This document shows, piece after piece, positions 17,050 through 28,217 of a DNA stretch of 64,000 nt (the first letter of the stretch is position 1; every line of letters begins with the position of its first letter). A model generated the notes under the pieces. It did no database searches. It worked only from the letters and a program-made list of their open reading frames with translations, and was not told the DNA's origin. The stretch comes from Acinetobacter portensis (GTDB lineage: Bacteria > Pseudomonadota > Gammaproteobacteria > Pseudomonadales > Moraxellaceae), in the NCBI RefSeq assembly GCF_009372215.1, contig NZ_LWRV01000038.1, positions 1 through 64,000 of the forward strand, written 5' to 3'. Made by a program: the position numbers and the translations under genes.

Positions 17050-17304
17050 TTAACGATTAAAATCATTTTGTTGGATATTATCATCTTCTACAGAAGGTTG
17101 ATAATCTTGGTCGATATGTTGAAGATGTTCATGCATAGCGCGTTCATGTTGAATGCGTTGATAAATTTCTTCACGATGAACCGATACTTCTTTGGGAGCA
17201 TTTACACCGATACGGACTTGATTGCCCTTAACACCAAGAACAGTAACACTGACTTGATCCCCAATCATTAATGTTTCACCGACACGTCGGGTAAGAATCA
17301 GCAT
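17050..17304 (-). CDS. csrA: Carbon storage regulator CsrA/RsmA with extended C-terminus
   Basis: An 84-residue protein. Residues 1-60 are a standard Csr[30 protein letters not shown] and [14 protein letters not shown], including the RNA-contact Arg in VHREE. The remaining 24 residues form an acidic and polar tail ([12 protein letters not shown]...) absent from E. coli CsrA (61 residues). CsrA binds GGA motifs in mRNA leaders and controls carbon flow, motility and biofilm. A strong AAGGAGATAAAC leader precedes the ATG. It sits downstream of lysC, as in many gammaproteobacteria (alaS-lysC-csrA order). Confidence 0.95.
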   Translation of the reverse strand: MLILTRRVGETLMIGDQVSVTVLGVKGNQVRIGVNAPKEVSVHREEIYQRIQHERAMHEHLQHIDQDYQPSVEDDNIQQNDFNR

Positions 17305-17455
17305 GTTTATCTCCTTGCAATGTGCTAAACGTGCAAATATTTAAAATAGGAAATTACACAACCCTAAAACGATTAAATTTTAACAGAAATCCTGTCGCAA
17401 ACATGGTGTCTGATACAAAACTGCTTAAATTTTTTATAAAGCTATAATTGAATAT

Positions 17456-17491
17456 AACAGAGCCACGAATATAAATACTAGAGGCTCTGTT
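17456..17491 (-). terminator. Stem-loop downstream of lysC
   Basis: AACAGAGCC (17456-17464) and GGCTCTGTT (17483-17491) pair over an 18-nt loop, between lysC and csrA. The U-tract on the minus strand is poor, so read-through is possible. Confidence 0.5.
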
Positions 17492-17538
17492 GGTTTTATA
17501 TATAAAATGTTACATAGTAGTGTTAAATACTATTATGT

Positions 17539-18819
17539 TTAAGCGCGAACGCTTGATTCACCGCTCTCACGATCTAAATCGAAAGCTGTATGAAGTGCAC
17601 GAACAGCAAGTTCTAAGTATTTTTCATCAATGATGACTGAAATCTTTATTTCAGAAGTCGATATCATCAGAATATTAATACCTTCTTTTGCTAGTGCAGT
17701 AAACATTTTGCTTGCAACACCTGCATGTGAACGCATACCAACACCAACGATAGATACTTTTACGATATCTGAACGTGTTGCAACTTCACGAGCGCCAATT
17801 TCTTGTGCTGTTGCTTCAAGAATTGCTTTCGCTTTGTTTAACTCACCACGGTTTACGGTAAACGTGAAATCAGTTGTGCCATCTTCTTCAACATTCTGTA
17901 TGATCATGTCGATTTCAATATTAGCATCGCCAATTGGGCACAAAATATTCGCAGCAATACCAGGTTCGTCTGGTACACCAAGAATCGTTAATTTTGCTTC
18001 GTCACGGTTAAACGCGATACCTGAGATAATTGGTTGTTCCATGTTGTCTTCCGCTTCAGTAGTGATTAGTGTTCCGACATTTTGTTTGAAGTCTTCGTCG
18101 AATGCGCCATCATTGTCATTATCAAAACTAGATAATACGCGTAAAGGCACTTGGTATTTGCCTGCAAATTCTACCGAGCGAATTTGAAGAACTTTAGAGC
18201 CAAGAGATGCCATTTCAAGCATTTCTTCAAAAGAGATACGATCAATTTTTTTAGCTTTTGGTGCTACACGTGGGTCGGTGGTATAAACACCATCAACATC
18301 TGTGTAAATTTGGCATTCGTCTGCTTTAAGTGCGGCAGCAAGTGCGACACCTGAAGTATCCGAACCACCACGACCTAAAGTTGTCGTGTTGCCATTTGCA
18401 TCGAAACCTTGGAAGCCTGCAACTACAATGACTTGACCCGCATCTAAGTAGCTTGTCATGACATCTGTATCAATGGATTCAATACGTGCTTTTGTAAAAG
18501 CGCTGTCTGTTTGAATACCGACTTGGCGACCAGTAAGCGATGTTGCTTTAACACCAATGGTATTAAGTGCCATCGCTAACATGGAAATCGTTACCTGTTC
18601 ACCTGTAGACACCATTTGGTCTAATTCACGTGGGTCGGGGGTTTCGGTTATGGCTTTCGCTAAAGCAAGTAGACGATTGGTTTCGCCACTCATTGCTGAT
18701 ACCACAACCACTACCTTGTGACCATGATCGTGCCAGCGCTTCACACGACGAGCAACATTTAAAATGCGCTCGGGAGTACCCATTGAGGTACCGCCATATT
18801 TTTGAACGATTAGTGCCAT
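17539..18819 (-). CDS. lysC: Aspartate kinase
   Basis: A 426-residue aspartokinase, the first step of the Lys/Thr/Met pathway. The N-terminal amino-acid kinase domain starts with VQKYGGTSMG (residues 5-14) and contains TTLGRGGSDTSGVALAAALKAD and the YTDVDGVYTTDPR motif. Two C-terminal ACT domains (from about residue 265, with PDEPGIAANI and GMRSHAGVASKMF) give feedback control, probably by Lys plus Thr as in the Pseudomonas type. It follows alaS on the minus strand after a short gap with a stem-loop. Confidence 0.95.
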   Translation of the reverse strand: MALIVQKYGGTSMGTPERILNVARRVKRWHDHGHKVVVVVSAMSGETNRLLALAKAITETPDPRELDQMVSTGEQVTISMLAMALNTIGVKATSLTGRQVGIQTDSAFTKARIESIDTDVMTSYLDAGQVIVVAGFQGFDANGNTTTLGRGGSDTSGVALAAALKADECQIYTDVDGVYTTDPRVAPKAKKIDRISFEEMLEMASLGSKVLQIRSVEFAGKYQVPLRVLSSFDNDNDGAFDEDFKQNVGTLITTEAEDNMEQPIISGIAFNRDEAKLTILGVPDEPGIAANILCPIGDANIEIDMIIQNVEEDGTTDFTFTVNRGELNKAKAILEATAQEIGAREVATRSDIVKVSIVGVGMRSHAGVASKMFTALAKEGINILMISTSEIKISVIIDEKYLELAVRALHTAFDLDRESGESSVRA

Positions 18820-18838
18820 AGTTGTTCCATAAAAGCCA

Positions 18839-18864
18839 TGACCCTGATTTACCTATCAGGGTCA
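18839..18864 (-). terminator. Stem-loop between alaS and lysC
   Basis: TGACCCTGAT (18839-18848) and ATCAGGGTCA (18855-18864) form a perfect 10-bp stem around a 6-nt loop. On the minus strand it is followed by only four T residues, so it may be a partial terminator or an mRNA-processing element within an alaS-lysC transcript. Confidence 0.55.
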
Positions 18865-18882
18865 GTTACACAAAAGGTGAAG

Positions 18883-21576
18883 TTATTTTGCTTCAAGCCA
18901 AGCAACTAAGCTTGCCATAACAGGTTCTAACTTCTCGTTAAGTGGCGCGCCACCTTGTGCCAAGTCAGGTTTACCACCACCTTTACCACCTAGTTCTTGA
19001 CCTAAGTGTTTGATGATGTCACCCGCTTTAATAGACGCAGTAAATTCCTTCGTTACAGATGCAATAAGGCTTACTTTATCGCCATCTACAGCTGCAAGTA
19101 CGATGACTGCATTGTCTAATTTAGATTTCACACCGTCATGTAAATTGCGAAGTGATTTCGCATCTGTATTTTGAACGGTAGTGATTAATGTTGAACGACC
19201 AGCAATTGTTTGAACTTGGCTTAAAAGTTCAGATGCTTGGAAGTTTGCAAGCTTTTGATTCAATTGTTCGATTTGTTTTTGCAAGCTAGATGCTGTAGAC
19301 GCAAGGTTTTCAACTTTTTCTAAAGTTTGATCTTTTTGCGCTTTAAGTAAATCGTTAATTGCATGAATGTCGCGATCTGCTTTTTGAGCTACTTCAATTG
19401 CTTTAGTGCCTGTAACTGCTTCAATACGACGTACACCAGCAGCAACACCGCCTTCAGAGGTAATTTTGAATAAACCAATATCACCTGTACGTTTTACGTG
19501 AATACCACCACAAAGTTCAATCGAGAAGTTTTTATCATCGCTGATAGAACCCATAGAAAGTACGCGAACTTCTTCACCGTATTTTTCACCGAACAACATC
19601 ATCGCACCTTTAGATTTCGCAGATTCGATATCTAAAAGTTCAGTTGAAACAGCGGTATTTGCAATCACTTCGCGGTTAACAATACGTTCAATTTCTTGAA
19701 GTTGTTCAAAGCTTACAGGTTGATCGTTTGCAAAATCGAAACGTAAAATATCAGATGCAACCAATGAACCTTTTTGTTGGACATGCGTACCCAATACTTG
19801 ACGAAGGGCAGCATGTAATAAATGCGTTGCAGAGTGGTTGCGTGCAGTTGCATCACGTAAATCTGCTTTAACAATTGCTTCAACTAATTGAGTCGCTTTT
19901 AAGTTACCCATCGTCACGATACCTTGGTGTACAAATGCACCACCAGATTTTTTCGTGTCTTGAACTTCAAAAATGCCTGTTTCATTTTTGAAGATACCTG
20001 TATCACCAATTTGACCACCGCTTTCTGCGTAGAAAGGTGTTTGGTTCAATACGATGAGGGCTTCGTCGCCTTCATTTACTTCATCAACTTGCTCGCCATC
20101 TTTATAGATTGCAACAATTTGACCTTGACCTTGAGTTGCATCGTAGCCATCAAATTGAGTTTCGCCATCTACATTTACAATTGAGTTGTAGTCGATAGCA
20201 AATTTACCGGCATCACGTGCACGTTGGCGTTGTGCAGCCATTTCAACTTCAAAACCAGCTTCGTCAATGGTTAAATCACGTTCACGTGCGATGTCGGCAG
20301 TTAAGTCTGTTGGGAAACCGTAAGTATCGTATAGTTTAAATACTGTTTCACCTGGAATAACAGAACCTTTAAGGTTCGCAAGTTCACCTTCAAGCAATTT
20401 CAAACCTTGCTCTAAAGTTTTTGCGAATTGCTCTTCTTCTTTAAGGAGTTGCGCTTCAATACGTGTTTTTTGAGCTTCAAGTTCAGGATATGCTGCACCC
20501 ATTACATCAATTAATGGTTGAAGCATTTTGTGGAAGAATGAACCTGTTGCACCCAATTTGTTACCGTGACGAACTGCACGACGAATAATACGACGCAGTA
20601 CATAACCACGACCTTCATTTGAAGGGTTTACGCCATCTGCAATAAGGAAGCAGCATGAACGTGCATGATCTGCAACCACTTTTAAAGATGCTGGATATTC
20701 AACAGGTTTGTTGTTTGCAGCAGCTTCAGCTTCAATTGCAGAGGTATCTAAACCAATAATTTCAGCAGCAGATTTTAATAAGTTTTGGAATAGATCAATT
20801 TCGTAGTTTGAATTTACGTGTTGTAAAACCGCAGAAATACGTTCTAAGCCCATACCTGTATCTACAGATGGGGCAGGAAGAGGGTGTAACACGCCATCAG
20901 CAGTACGGTTGAACTGCATGAATACGTTGTTCCAAATCTCAATGAAACGGTCGCCATCTTCTTCAGGAGAGCCTGGTAGACCGCCCCAAATGTGGTCGCC
21001 ATGGTCAAAGAAGATTTCAGAACAAGGACCGCAAGGACCAGTGTCGCCCATTGCCCAGAAGTTATCTGATGCGTATTTTTCGCCTTTATTATCGCCAATA
21101 CGGATAATACGGCTTGCATCTAAACCAACTTCTTTATTCCAAATATCAAAAGCTTCGTCATCTGTGTGATAAACAGTGACATAAAGTTTGTCTTTAGGAA
21201 GTGCTAACCAGTTGTCGCCTGTAAGGAAATCCCAAGCGAAAGTAATTGCATCACGTTTGAAGTAATCGCCAAACGAGAAGTTACCTAACATTTCAAAGAA
21301 AGTATGGTGACGTGCTGTATAACCAACGTTATCTAAGTCGTTGTGTTTACCGCCTGCACGTACACATTTTTGTGAAGATGTTGCGCGAACATAGTCACGT
21401 TTTTCCAAACCAAGGAAGCAGTCTTTAAACTGGTTCATCCCTGCGTTTGTAAATAATAAGGTCGGGTCGTTGGCGGGTACTAGTGAACTCGACGCGACAC
21501 GTGTATGCCCTTGCGATTCAAAGTAACGCAAAAATGCTTCACGAATTTCAGCTGATGTCATAAAACGAGTACTCAC
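18883..21576 (-). CDS. alaS: Alanyl-tRNA synthetase
   Basis: About 897 residues from the GTG at 21576, chosen because GGAG lies 10 bases before it; an ATG at 21561 ([11 protein letters not shown]) is the usual family start and a TTG at 21582 is also in frame. The class II catalytic core is clear ([37 protein letters not shown]). The editing domain carries [13 protein letters not shown] and the [13 protein letters not shown] zinc motif. A DHHA1-type C-terminal domain ends with [14 protein letters not shown]. It charges tRNA-Ala. It is upstream of lysC in the same direction. Confidence 0.95.
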   Translation of the reverse strand: MSTRFMTSAEIREAFLRYFESQGHTRVASSSLVPANDPTLLFTNAGMNQFKDCFLGLEKRDYVRATSSQKCVRAGGKHNDLDNVGYTARHHTFFEMLGNFSFGDYFKRDAITFAWDFLTGDNWLALPKDKLYVTVYHTDDEAFDIWNKEVGLDASRIIRIGDNKGEKYASDNFWAMGDTGPCGPCSEIFFDHGDHIWGGLPGSPEEDGDRFIEIWNNVFMQFNRTADGVLHPLPAPSVDTGMGLERISAVLQHVNSNYEIDLFQNLLKSAAEIIGLDTSAIEAEAAANNKPVEYPASLKVVADHARSCCFLIADGVNPSNEGRGYVLRRIIRRAVRHGNKLGATGSFFHKMLQPLIDVMGAAYPELEAQKTRIEAQLLKEEEQFAKTLEQGLKLLEGELANLKGSVIPGETVFKLYDTYGFPTDLTADIARERDLTIDEAGFEVEMAAQRQRARDAGKFAIDYNSIVNVDGETQFDGYDATQGQGQIVAIYKDGEQVDEVNEGDEALIVLNQTPFYAESGGQIGDTGIFKNETGIFEVQDTKKSGGAFVHQGIVTMGNLKATQLVEAIVKADLRDATARNHSATHLLHAALRQVLGTHVQQKGSLVASDILRFDFANDQPVSFEQLQEIERIVNREVIANTAVSTELLDIESAKSKGAMMLFGEKYGEEVRVLSMGSISDDKNFSIELCGGIHVKRTGDIGLFKITSEGGVAAGVRRIEAVTGTKAIEVAQKADRDIHAINDLLKAQKDQTLEKVENLASTASSLQKQIEQLNQKLANFQASELLSQVQTIAGRSTLITTVQNTDAKSLRNLHDGVKSKLDNAVIVLAAVDGDKVSLIASVTKEFTASIKAGDIIKHLGQELGGKGGGKPDLAQGGAPLNEKLEPVMASLVAWLEAK

Positions 21577-21582
21577 AACCAA

Positions 21583-22034
21583 GTCACTCCATAGATTCTG
21601 TATTGGCTAATGCGTAACTGTGTAAATTCATCTAAAAATGATTCACCACAGCACACGGGGGCTTAAAAATTTTAAAACGCCAAATTATAACGGAAAATAT
21701 ACGTCTCACCAATGATTTTAAGGTCTTTTGATGACTTTTCTATTTAACGCATAGTTTTATACAATGTTTGGTAAAATTGATAAAGACAAGAATGAATAAA
21801 AGTCTTTAATTTGTTTAACATTCCCGTTATTTAGCAAAGAAATATTGTTTTTAAAGTGAACATGGCGCTTAAAATTTGCCATACTTTCTACAAATACAAT
21901 GTGTTGATAAGAATTAATGCGTTAAATCAATTTTACTGACTTGTATTAAACTCAGAATTTATATCTGTATTCAGACGAAATCTATTAACATATAGTTGTA
22001 GCTGTAATACTTCACATGGTTAAAGGGTCTCTTC
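21583..22034. other. Intergenic region between divergent alaS and the GAPDH-like gene
   Basis: About 450 bp without a credible gene. It must hold the promoters of both flanking genes. The half near alaS carries an imperfect inverted repeat at about 21663-21684 (GGCTTAAAAATT...AACGCC). An AAAGGG ribosome-binding site for the plus-strand gene lies at 22022-22027. No recognisable operator or riboswitch was found. Confidence 0.5.
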
Positions 22035-23060
22035 ATGCAACACGTGGCGATAAATGGATTTGGTCGAATTGGGCGTAATGTTTTACGCGCATGGTTTGAA
22101 AATCCGAAAAATTTTGCTTTTGAAATTGTTGCGATTAATGATGTTGCAGATGTAGAAACTTTAATTCATTTATTTAAATACGATACAACGCATGGTCGAT
22201 TTCAAGGTGATGTAGAGCTTTGTTATATCGATCAGCAAGCTTATTTGAAAATTTCCGCAGGATCTTTAACGTTAAATGTTCAGGTATATAACTGCCAAGA
22301 TCCTGAACAGCTTCCGTGGAAAAAGCTTCAGGTCGATGTGGTTTTGGAATGTACAGGCTTGTTTCGTTCACGTGAAGCAGCAACCAAGCATCTTACTGCA
22401 GGTGCAAAACGTGTAATTATTGGTGCTGCGCCATTCGATACGGTAGATGCTGCGATTGTGTATGGTGTAAATCATCATGAAGTAAAGGCGACTGATCAAA
22501 TCATTTCAGGCGTTTCGTGTACAACTCAAGCCTTGGTACCACTTGTTAAAATTTTAGATGATGCATTTGGTATTGATACCGCACTTATGACCGAAATTCA
22601 TGCGGTAACGGCCGATCAATCTGTGCTTGATCACGCACATCGAGATTTAAGACGTGCGCGCGCATCAGGGCAAAATATTATTCCAACCACTTCTTCAGCT
22701 TTGGGCGCGCTTAAGCGTGTTATGCCTAAAATGGAAAATAGAATAGATGGTTATTCAATTCGTGTACCCACCATTAATGTGGCAGCAATTGATTTAACTT
22801 TTATTGCCCAATCGGACATAAACTCACAAACGGTGAATGATGCATTGGTTGCTGCTGCACGACATGATTATGCTGAAATTATGCAAGTGACCGATGAAGC
22901 ATTGGTTTCAAGCGATTTTAATCACTCTCCCTATTCTTTAATTGTCGATTTAACGCAAACCATGGTGGTAGGCAAACAAGCAAAAGTATTTGCTTGGTAT
23001 GACAACGAGTGGGGTTATGCGAATCGTTTACTTGATTTGTGTGAGTCTTTTAATAGTTAA
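22035..23060 (+). CDS. gap: Type I glyceraldehyde-3-phosphate / erythrose-4-phosphate dehydrogenase
   Basis: A 341-residue member of the phosphorylating GAPDH superfamily. The NAD-binding site is INGFGRIGRN (residues 6-15). The catalytic Cys is Cys162 in VSCTTQALVPL, followed by a His in EIHAVTADQSVLDHAHRDLRRARA. WYDNEWGYANRLLDL closes the protein as in the family. The catalytic loop differs from the usual SCTTNC: Gln replaces Asn and Ala replaces the second Cys. The sequence does not settle between GapA (gluconeogenesis) and Epd (PLP synthesis); the DLRRARA stretch fits either. It stands alone between alaS and azlD and ends in a strong terminator. Confidence 0.85.
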   Translation: MQHVAINGFGRIGRNVLRAWFENPKNFAFEIVAINDVADVETLIHLFKYDTTHGRFQGDVELCYIDQQAYLKISAGSLTLNVQVYNCQDPEQLPWKKLQVDVVLECTGLFRSREAATKHLTAGAKRVIIGAAPFDTVDAAIVYGVNHHEVKATDQIISGVSCTTQALVPLVKILDDAFGIDTALMTEIHAVTADQSVLDHAHRDLRRARASGQNIIPTTSSALGALKRVMPKMENRIDGYSIRVPTINVAAIDLTFIAQSDINSQTVNDALVAAARHDYAEIMQVTDEALVSSDFNHSPYSLIVDLTQTMVVGKQAKVFAWYDNEWGYANRLLDLCESFNS

Positions 23061-23097
23061 ATGAATTTTTCAAGAATCTTCATTGAATATTTTAGAT

Positions 23098-23130
23098 AAA
23101 AAATGCCCTAAAAGATGAGGGCATTTTTTT
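23098..23130. terminator. Bidirectional terminator between gap and azlD
   Basis: AAAAAATGCCCT (23098-23109) pairs with AGGGCATTTTTT (23118-23129) around an 8-nt loop, with A and T runs on both sides of the convergent genes. Confidence 0.88.
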
Positions 23131-23147
23131 ATACTTCGTTTGAATAT

Positions 23148-23450
23148 CTAAAATATTAAAAACATTCTTAATAGCGCTGCAGAAGCCATACTGATAACTA
23201 CCGTTGGTAAAAGTGAAAAGCGTGTTGCTACAAGCACGGTGATAAATATAGCGATTAAATCGGCAGGATTATCTTTTACAAAATAGGGTGTAATAACTGA
23301 AATAAGCACACATCCGGGAATCACTTCCAAAATTTGTCTTTGCTTGTTATTTAAAGTTTTATTTTTCAATAAAATATAGCCTAAAACTCGCGTCAAATAG
23401 GTTGTGCCTGCAATAAATAAAATGGCAACTAAGGTGGGTGTGTGGATCAT
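23148..23450 (-). CDS. azlD: AzlD-family branched-chain amino acid export subunit
   Basis: A 100-residue small membrane protein with three to four hydrophobic segments and the AzlD pattern (ATYLTRVLGYILL-like start, then LEVIPGCVLISVITPYF). AzlD is the small partner of AzlC in branched-chain amino acid efflux. Its ATG overlaps the azlC stop by 4 bp, so the two are translated together. Confidence 0.85.
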   Translation of the reverse strand: MIHTPTLVAILFIAGTTYLTRVLGYILLKNKTLNNKQRQILEVIPGCVLISVITPYFVKDNPADLIAIFITVLVATRFSLLPTVVISMASAALLRMFLIF

Positions 23451-24196
23451 GTGTTGTCATCACCTAAAAAGAAAAAAGCTGAAATAATTCCACTGATTGC
23501 GCCAATTGGAACATACCATCCTGAAGGTAAATATAAATAAGCCAAAGCTGCGCAAATTAAACTAACAAGCCATGGTCGTGCAGCACGAGCACCTTTCCAC
23601 ATACCACGTAGCAAGACTAAAAAAACGGCAGGAAATGCCATATCGAAGCCAAAACGGCTAATGTCACCCAGTATTGGTCCTATGGCAGCGCCAAGTGTCG
23701 TGAAGCTGACCCACATGATATAAAGTGCGAAGCATAATCCTGCATAAAATGGTAGTGAAAATGCGTGTTCGAAACCTTTGTGTGGTTGTTTAATTTGTGC
23801 ATCTGCTAATGAAACAGCCCAACTTTCATCGCACATAAAGAATAAAGCAGGAAAGACTTTCTTGTTTGGAAGATGTTTTAAATAAGGCACTAGACTTGCG
23901 CCCATTAATAAATGCCGACTATTCACTAAGAAGGTAATAAACATCAGCATTAAAATATTCGGTGGATTTGTCCATATTTCCAAAATTGCAAACTCAGAAC
24001 CCCCTGCAAAATTTAAACCCGTAAATAGCGGGACTTCAATTAAGTTAAAACCTTTATTTGTGGCTTGTGCACCAAGTACTAAAGCAAAAGGAATAATGCC
24101 AAGAAGCATGGGAATAGATGTTCTTATGCCACGTTTAAAGTTTGAGAATTCAACGATAGAAAGTTGTGTTTGAGTTAGATTCTTTAAAGTTTGCAT
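23447..24196 (-). CDS. azlC: AzlC-family branched-chain amino acid permease
   Basis: A 249-residue membrane protein with the AzlC signature: GIRTSIPMLLGIIPFALVLG near residue 23, a FAGGSEFAIL segment and NSRHLLMGASL near residue 92. With AzlD it forms a two-part exporter for branched-chain amino acids and analogues. It overlaps azlD by 4 bp and is divergent from an Lrp/AsnC-type gene, which is the usual local regulator of azlCD. Confidence 0.9.
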   Translation of the reverse strand: MQTLKNLTQTQLSIVEFSNFKRGIRTSIPMLLGIIPFALVLGAQATNKGFNLIEVPLFTGLNFAGGSEFAILEIWTNPPNILMLMFITFLVNSRHLLMGASLVPYLKHLPNKKVFPALFFMCDESWAVSLADAQIKQPHKGFEHAFSLPFYAGLCFALYIMWVSFTTLGAAIGPILGDISRFGFDMAFPAVFLVLLRGMWKGARAARPWLVSLICAALAYLYLPSGWYVPIGAISGIISAFFFLGDDNT

Positions 24197-24348
24197 GGGT
24201 TTAAGAAACTTGGGTTTGGGGTGTGAGAATTATATTGTTTTAAAGTTGAAATGTGTGGTCTTTGTTGGGTTTATATATTGTTATTATTGGAACTTTATTT
24301 TATAAAATATTACATTGTTAATATATTATGCTTCACTGGTTTGAGAAA

Positions 24349-24804
24349 ATGGATTTAATTGATAAAAAAATACTGAAAGAGCTTCAACGCAATGGCAAAC
24401 TCCAAAATAATGACTTGGCTCACTTAGTTGGCTTATCTCCATCACCATGTTTAAGGCGCGTGAAGCAACTAGAAGATAGCGGAGTCATTCAACAATATGT
24501 TGCTTTGTTAGATGCCAATAAAATTAATTTGGGACTAACAGTATTTGCCCGTATTTGGTTAAAAGAACAAGATGCAAAAACAGTCGATCAATTCGTAGAA
24601 GCTATTCATGATATGCCTGAGGTTGTGGAATGTCAGTTAATGGCAGGGGACTGTGACTTTTTTTTAAGAATTGTTGTTGCTGATTTAGATGCTTATAGAA
24701 CATTTCAAATTAACAATTTAAATAAAATTACGAGTATTCAAAATGTTAAAACAGAAATTCCATTGCAAGGTATTAAAAAAACAACAGAGCTGCCCCTTTA
24801 TTAA
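24349..24804 (+). CDS. Lrp/AsnC-family transcriptional regulator
   Basis: A 151-residue regulator from the ATG at 24349 (MDLIDKKIL), the usual start of the family; an ATG at 24328 is in frame but has no ribosome-binding site. It has an N-terminal winged HTH (ELQRNGKLQNNDLAHLVGLSPSPCLRRVKQLEDSGVI) and a C-terminal RAM/ACT-like ligand domain (VVECQLMAGDCDFFLRIVV). It is divergent from azlCD with a 150-bp AT-rich gap, so it probably controls those export genes in response to an amino acid. Confidence 0.9.
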   Translation: MDLIDKKILKELQRNGKLQNNDLAHLVGLSPSPCLRRVKQLEDSGVIQQYVALLDANKINLGLTVFARIWLKEQDAKTVDQFVEAIHDMPEVVECQLMAGDCDFFLRIVVADLDAYRTFQINNLNKITSIQNVKTEIPLQGIKKTTELPLY

Positions 24805-25006
24805 TTGAAAACTCAAACATCCATTCAATTTTGATATTCAAAAGACACGTAAAATAAGAGATATTTATTTGATTTTTATGTCATAAAATGATTATGAATT
24901 AAATGTTTAATTCATTAAATATCAGGGTTGATTAAACTTTGGTTAAATCTTGTGGAATTTTTAAAAAGTCGGTGCAGAGCTAAAACTATCGTGCTAGACT
25001 TAGAGG

Positions 25007-25049
25007 AATCGGGTGTGTTCCCGATTTTTTTATGCGGATTAGTTCCGCA
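25007..25049 (+). promoter_or_regulatory. Tandem hairpins in the hisZ leader, possible attenuator
   Basis: AATCGGG (25007-25013) pairs with CCCGATT (25020-25026) and runs into a T tract, giving a small terminator-like hairpin. A second hairpin TGCGGA/TCCGCA (25033-25038 with 25044-25049) follows at once, 23 bp before the hisZ ATG. It could be the terminator of an upstream transcript or a leader control element. Confidence 0.45.
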
Positions 25050-25072
25050 CTGACAGGATTTAGGTTTACAAC

Positions 25073-26239
25073 ATGCCCATTTCAGAGACATGGTTATTAC
25101 CTGATGGTGTAGCTGATGTATTACCAGAGCAAGCGCAAGTTATCGAAACTTTGCGACGTGACGCATTGGATTTCCTCGCATCTCGAGGTTATCAATTGGT
25201 GTACACGCCTTTCATCGAATACATAGAATCTCTATCTTCTCTTTCAGAATCGAATCAAGATTTAGACTTAGCCACTTTTAAAGTGATCGATCAGTTGTCT
25301 GGTCGCTTACTTGGTGTGCGTGCCGATATGACACCACAAGTGGCTCGTATTGATGCACATGTACATCAAGTTCAAGGTGTTGCTCGTTACTGCTATGCAG
25401 GAACGGTTTTACATACGAAACCTCAAGGGTTTAATACCACACGTGCGCCATTACAATTGGGTGCAGAACTTTTTGGTTCAGACAGTATTGATGCCGATGT
25501 AGAAATGATCGACGTAATGCTGAATTTACTTAAAACAGCTGGTTTTGATCACGGCATCCATCTAGATGTAGGTCATGTTGGTTTGTTCCGTAGCTTGGTT
25601 AAGCATGCGGGTTTAAGTAAGTCGACTGAAAATCAATTGTCAGATTTATACCAACGTAAAGCTTTACCAGAACTTGCAGAATTCACTCAAGATCTTAAAT
25701 TCGGTTCAGATTTCTATACGTTAGGTCGCTTCTCTAGTGATTTAGATGCTTTACAAGCAAATTTAAGTGCTGAACTTCTTGCAGATGAAGCATTTAAACA
25801 AGCATTTAATGCGCTACTTACGACGAAACTAGAAATTCAATCACGTTGGCCAGATTTAGATATTGGTATAGATGTTGTTGAACTTCGTTCATATCATTAT
25901 CACACTGGTTTAATGTATGCAGTATATGCACCAAATCGTGCGGCACCTGTAGCACAAGGTGGTCGATACGATGGTATTGGTGAACACTTTGGTCGTGCGC
26001 GTCCAGCAACAGGTTTCTCTTGTGACTTGTATGCACTAAGTGTGGGTAAGTTCGATCAAGTTCAAGTTGTTGTTGCACCTAGAGGCCTAGATGAAGCATT
26101 ACAAAATGCAATTCAAAATGCTCGTGCACAAGGCTTAAGTGTAATTCAATTATTAGGTAATGATGATTTAAACTCTATTCCATATGCTACTCATCAATTG
26201 GTGAGTGTAAATGACGAGTGGACAATCACGGTAATTTAA
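25073..26239 (+). CDS. hisZ: ATP phosphoribosyltransferase regulatory subunit HisZ
   Basis: A 388-residue HisRS-like protein that lacks tRNA-charging function and serves as the regulatory partner of short-form HisG in the first histidine step. The class II synthetase-like fold is visible: LPDGVADVLPEQA, an RADMTPQVARIDAH motif 2, then VELRSYHYHTGLMYAVYAP and GGRYDGIGEHFGRARPATGFS. The short C-terminus without an anticodon-binding domain separates it from HisRS. It precedes purA with a 70-bp gap holding a small hairpin (26247-26269), so co-transcription is likely. Confidence 0.93.
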   Translation: MPISETWLLPDGVADVLPEQAQVIETLRRDALDFLASRGYQLVYTPFIEYIESLSSLSESNQDLDLATFKVIDQLSGRLLGVRADMTPQVARIDAHVHQVQGVARYCYAGTVLHTKPQGFNTTRAPLQLGAELFGSDSIDADVEMIDVMLNLLKTAGFDHGIHLDVGHVGLFRSLVKHAGLSKSTENQLSDLYQRKALPELAEFTQDLKFGSDFYTLGRFSSDLDALQANLSAELLADEAFKQAFNALLTTKLEIQSRWPDLDIGIDVVELRSYHYHTGLMYAVYAPNRAAPVAQGGRYDGIGEHFGRARPATGFSCDLYALSVGKFDQVQVVVAPRGLDEALQNAIQNARAQGLSVIQLLGNDDLNSIPYATHQLVSVNDEWTITVI

Positions 26240-26294
26240 TCACTTTACTGAATGTTTCTGTCATTCAGTTGAGTTTTCAATTTTAACAGCATGA

Positions 26295-27629
<1,335 letters not shown>

Positions 27630-27651
27630 TTTGCAAAGAATGTAAGACATT

Positions 27652-27678
27652 AAAAGCCTCACAATTGTGGGGCTTTTT
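27652..27678 (+). terminator. Terminator of purA
   Basis: AAAGCCTCACA pairs with TGTGGGGCTTT (one T-G pair) around a very short loop, then T residues. Confidence 0.87.
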
Positions 27679-27794
27679 TATGTGAATAGTTTGAGCAAGC
27701 CGACTAAAGTTGCAAGTTCTTCGGCTATGCAAAACATGAACAGTTGCTACAATAGGCATCTTCTATAATTTAAATAAATATTGAGATATGCAGG

Positions 27795-28103
27795 ATGCAG
27801 AACAATATCGCGAGCACAATTTTCTATTCATTATTGTTTGCAATGGGCGGTGCGCCAACCATCGCAATGTTGATGATTAAAACTCAACAAGTCGATCCAA
27901 ATGTGTTTTATCAGGTTTTTATTGGATTGACAGTGATGATTGCTTGTATCCTTGTTCCTTTAGTTTTAATTCAAAATGCCTATTTATTATTTAAGCGAAA
28001 AGATCAAAATTTAGAGCAAAAAATTAAGCCATTTTCACAGTTTTATTTTGTGTTAAATGCATTGTGTTTGGTGTTTTGGTTGGTAATTCAATTTATGCTC
28101 TAA
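27795..28103 (+). CDS. Small integral membrane protein, unknown function
   Basis: A 102-residue protein with three hydrophobic helices (about residues 7-27, 40-66 and 82-101) joined by short polar loops; the KRKDQNLEQKIK loop between helices 2 and 3 is basic and probably cytoplasmic. No enzyme motif or named family is recognised. A GAGAT sequence lies 9 bases before the ATG. It is a single-gene unit between purA and the M48 protease gene. Confidence 0.65.
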   Translation: MQNNIASTIFYSLLFAMGGAPTIAMLMIKTQQVDPNVFYQVFIGLTVMIACILVPLVLIQNAYLLFKRKDQNLEQKIKPFSQFYFVLNALCLVFWLVIQFML

Positions 28104-28217
28104 TCTAAGCACAAATATGATACTGAAATATAATAAATACTTGTTGAATATCCTATTTTGTATATGATTAATTGACTATAATTTAAAAATAAGTTTGATA
28201 TTGTGGAGAAAAATACA

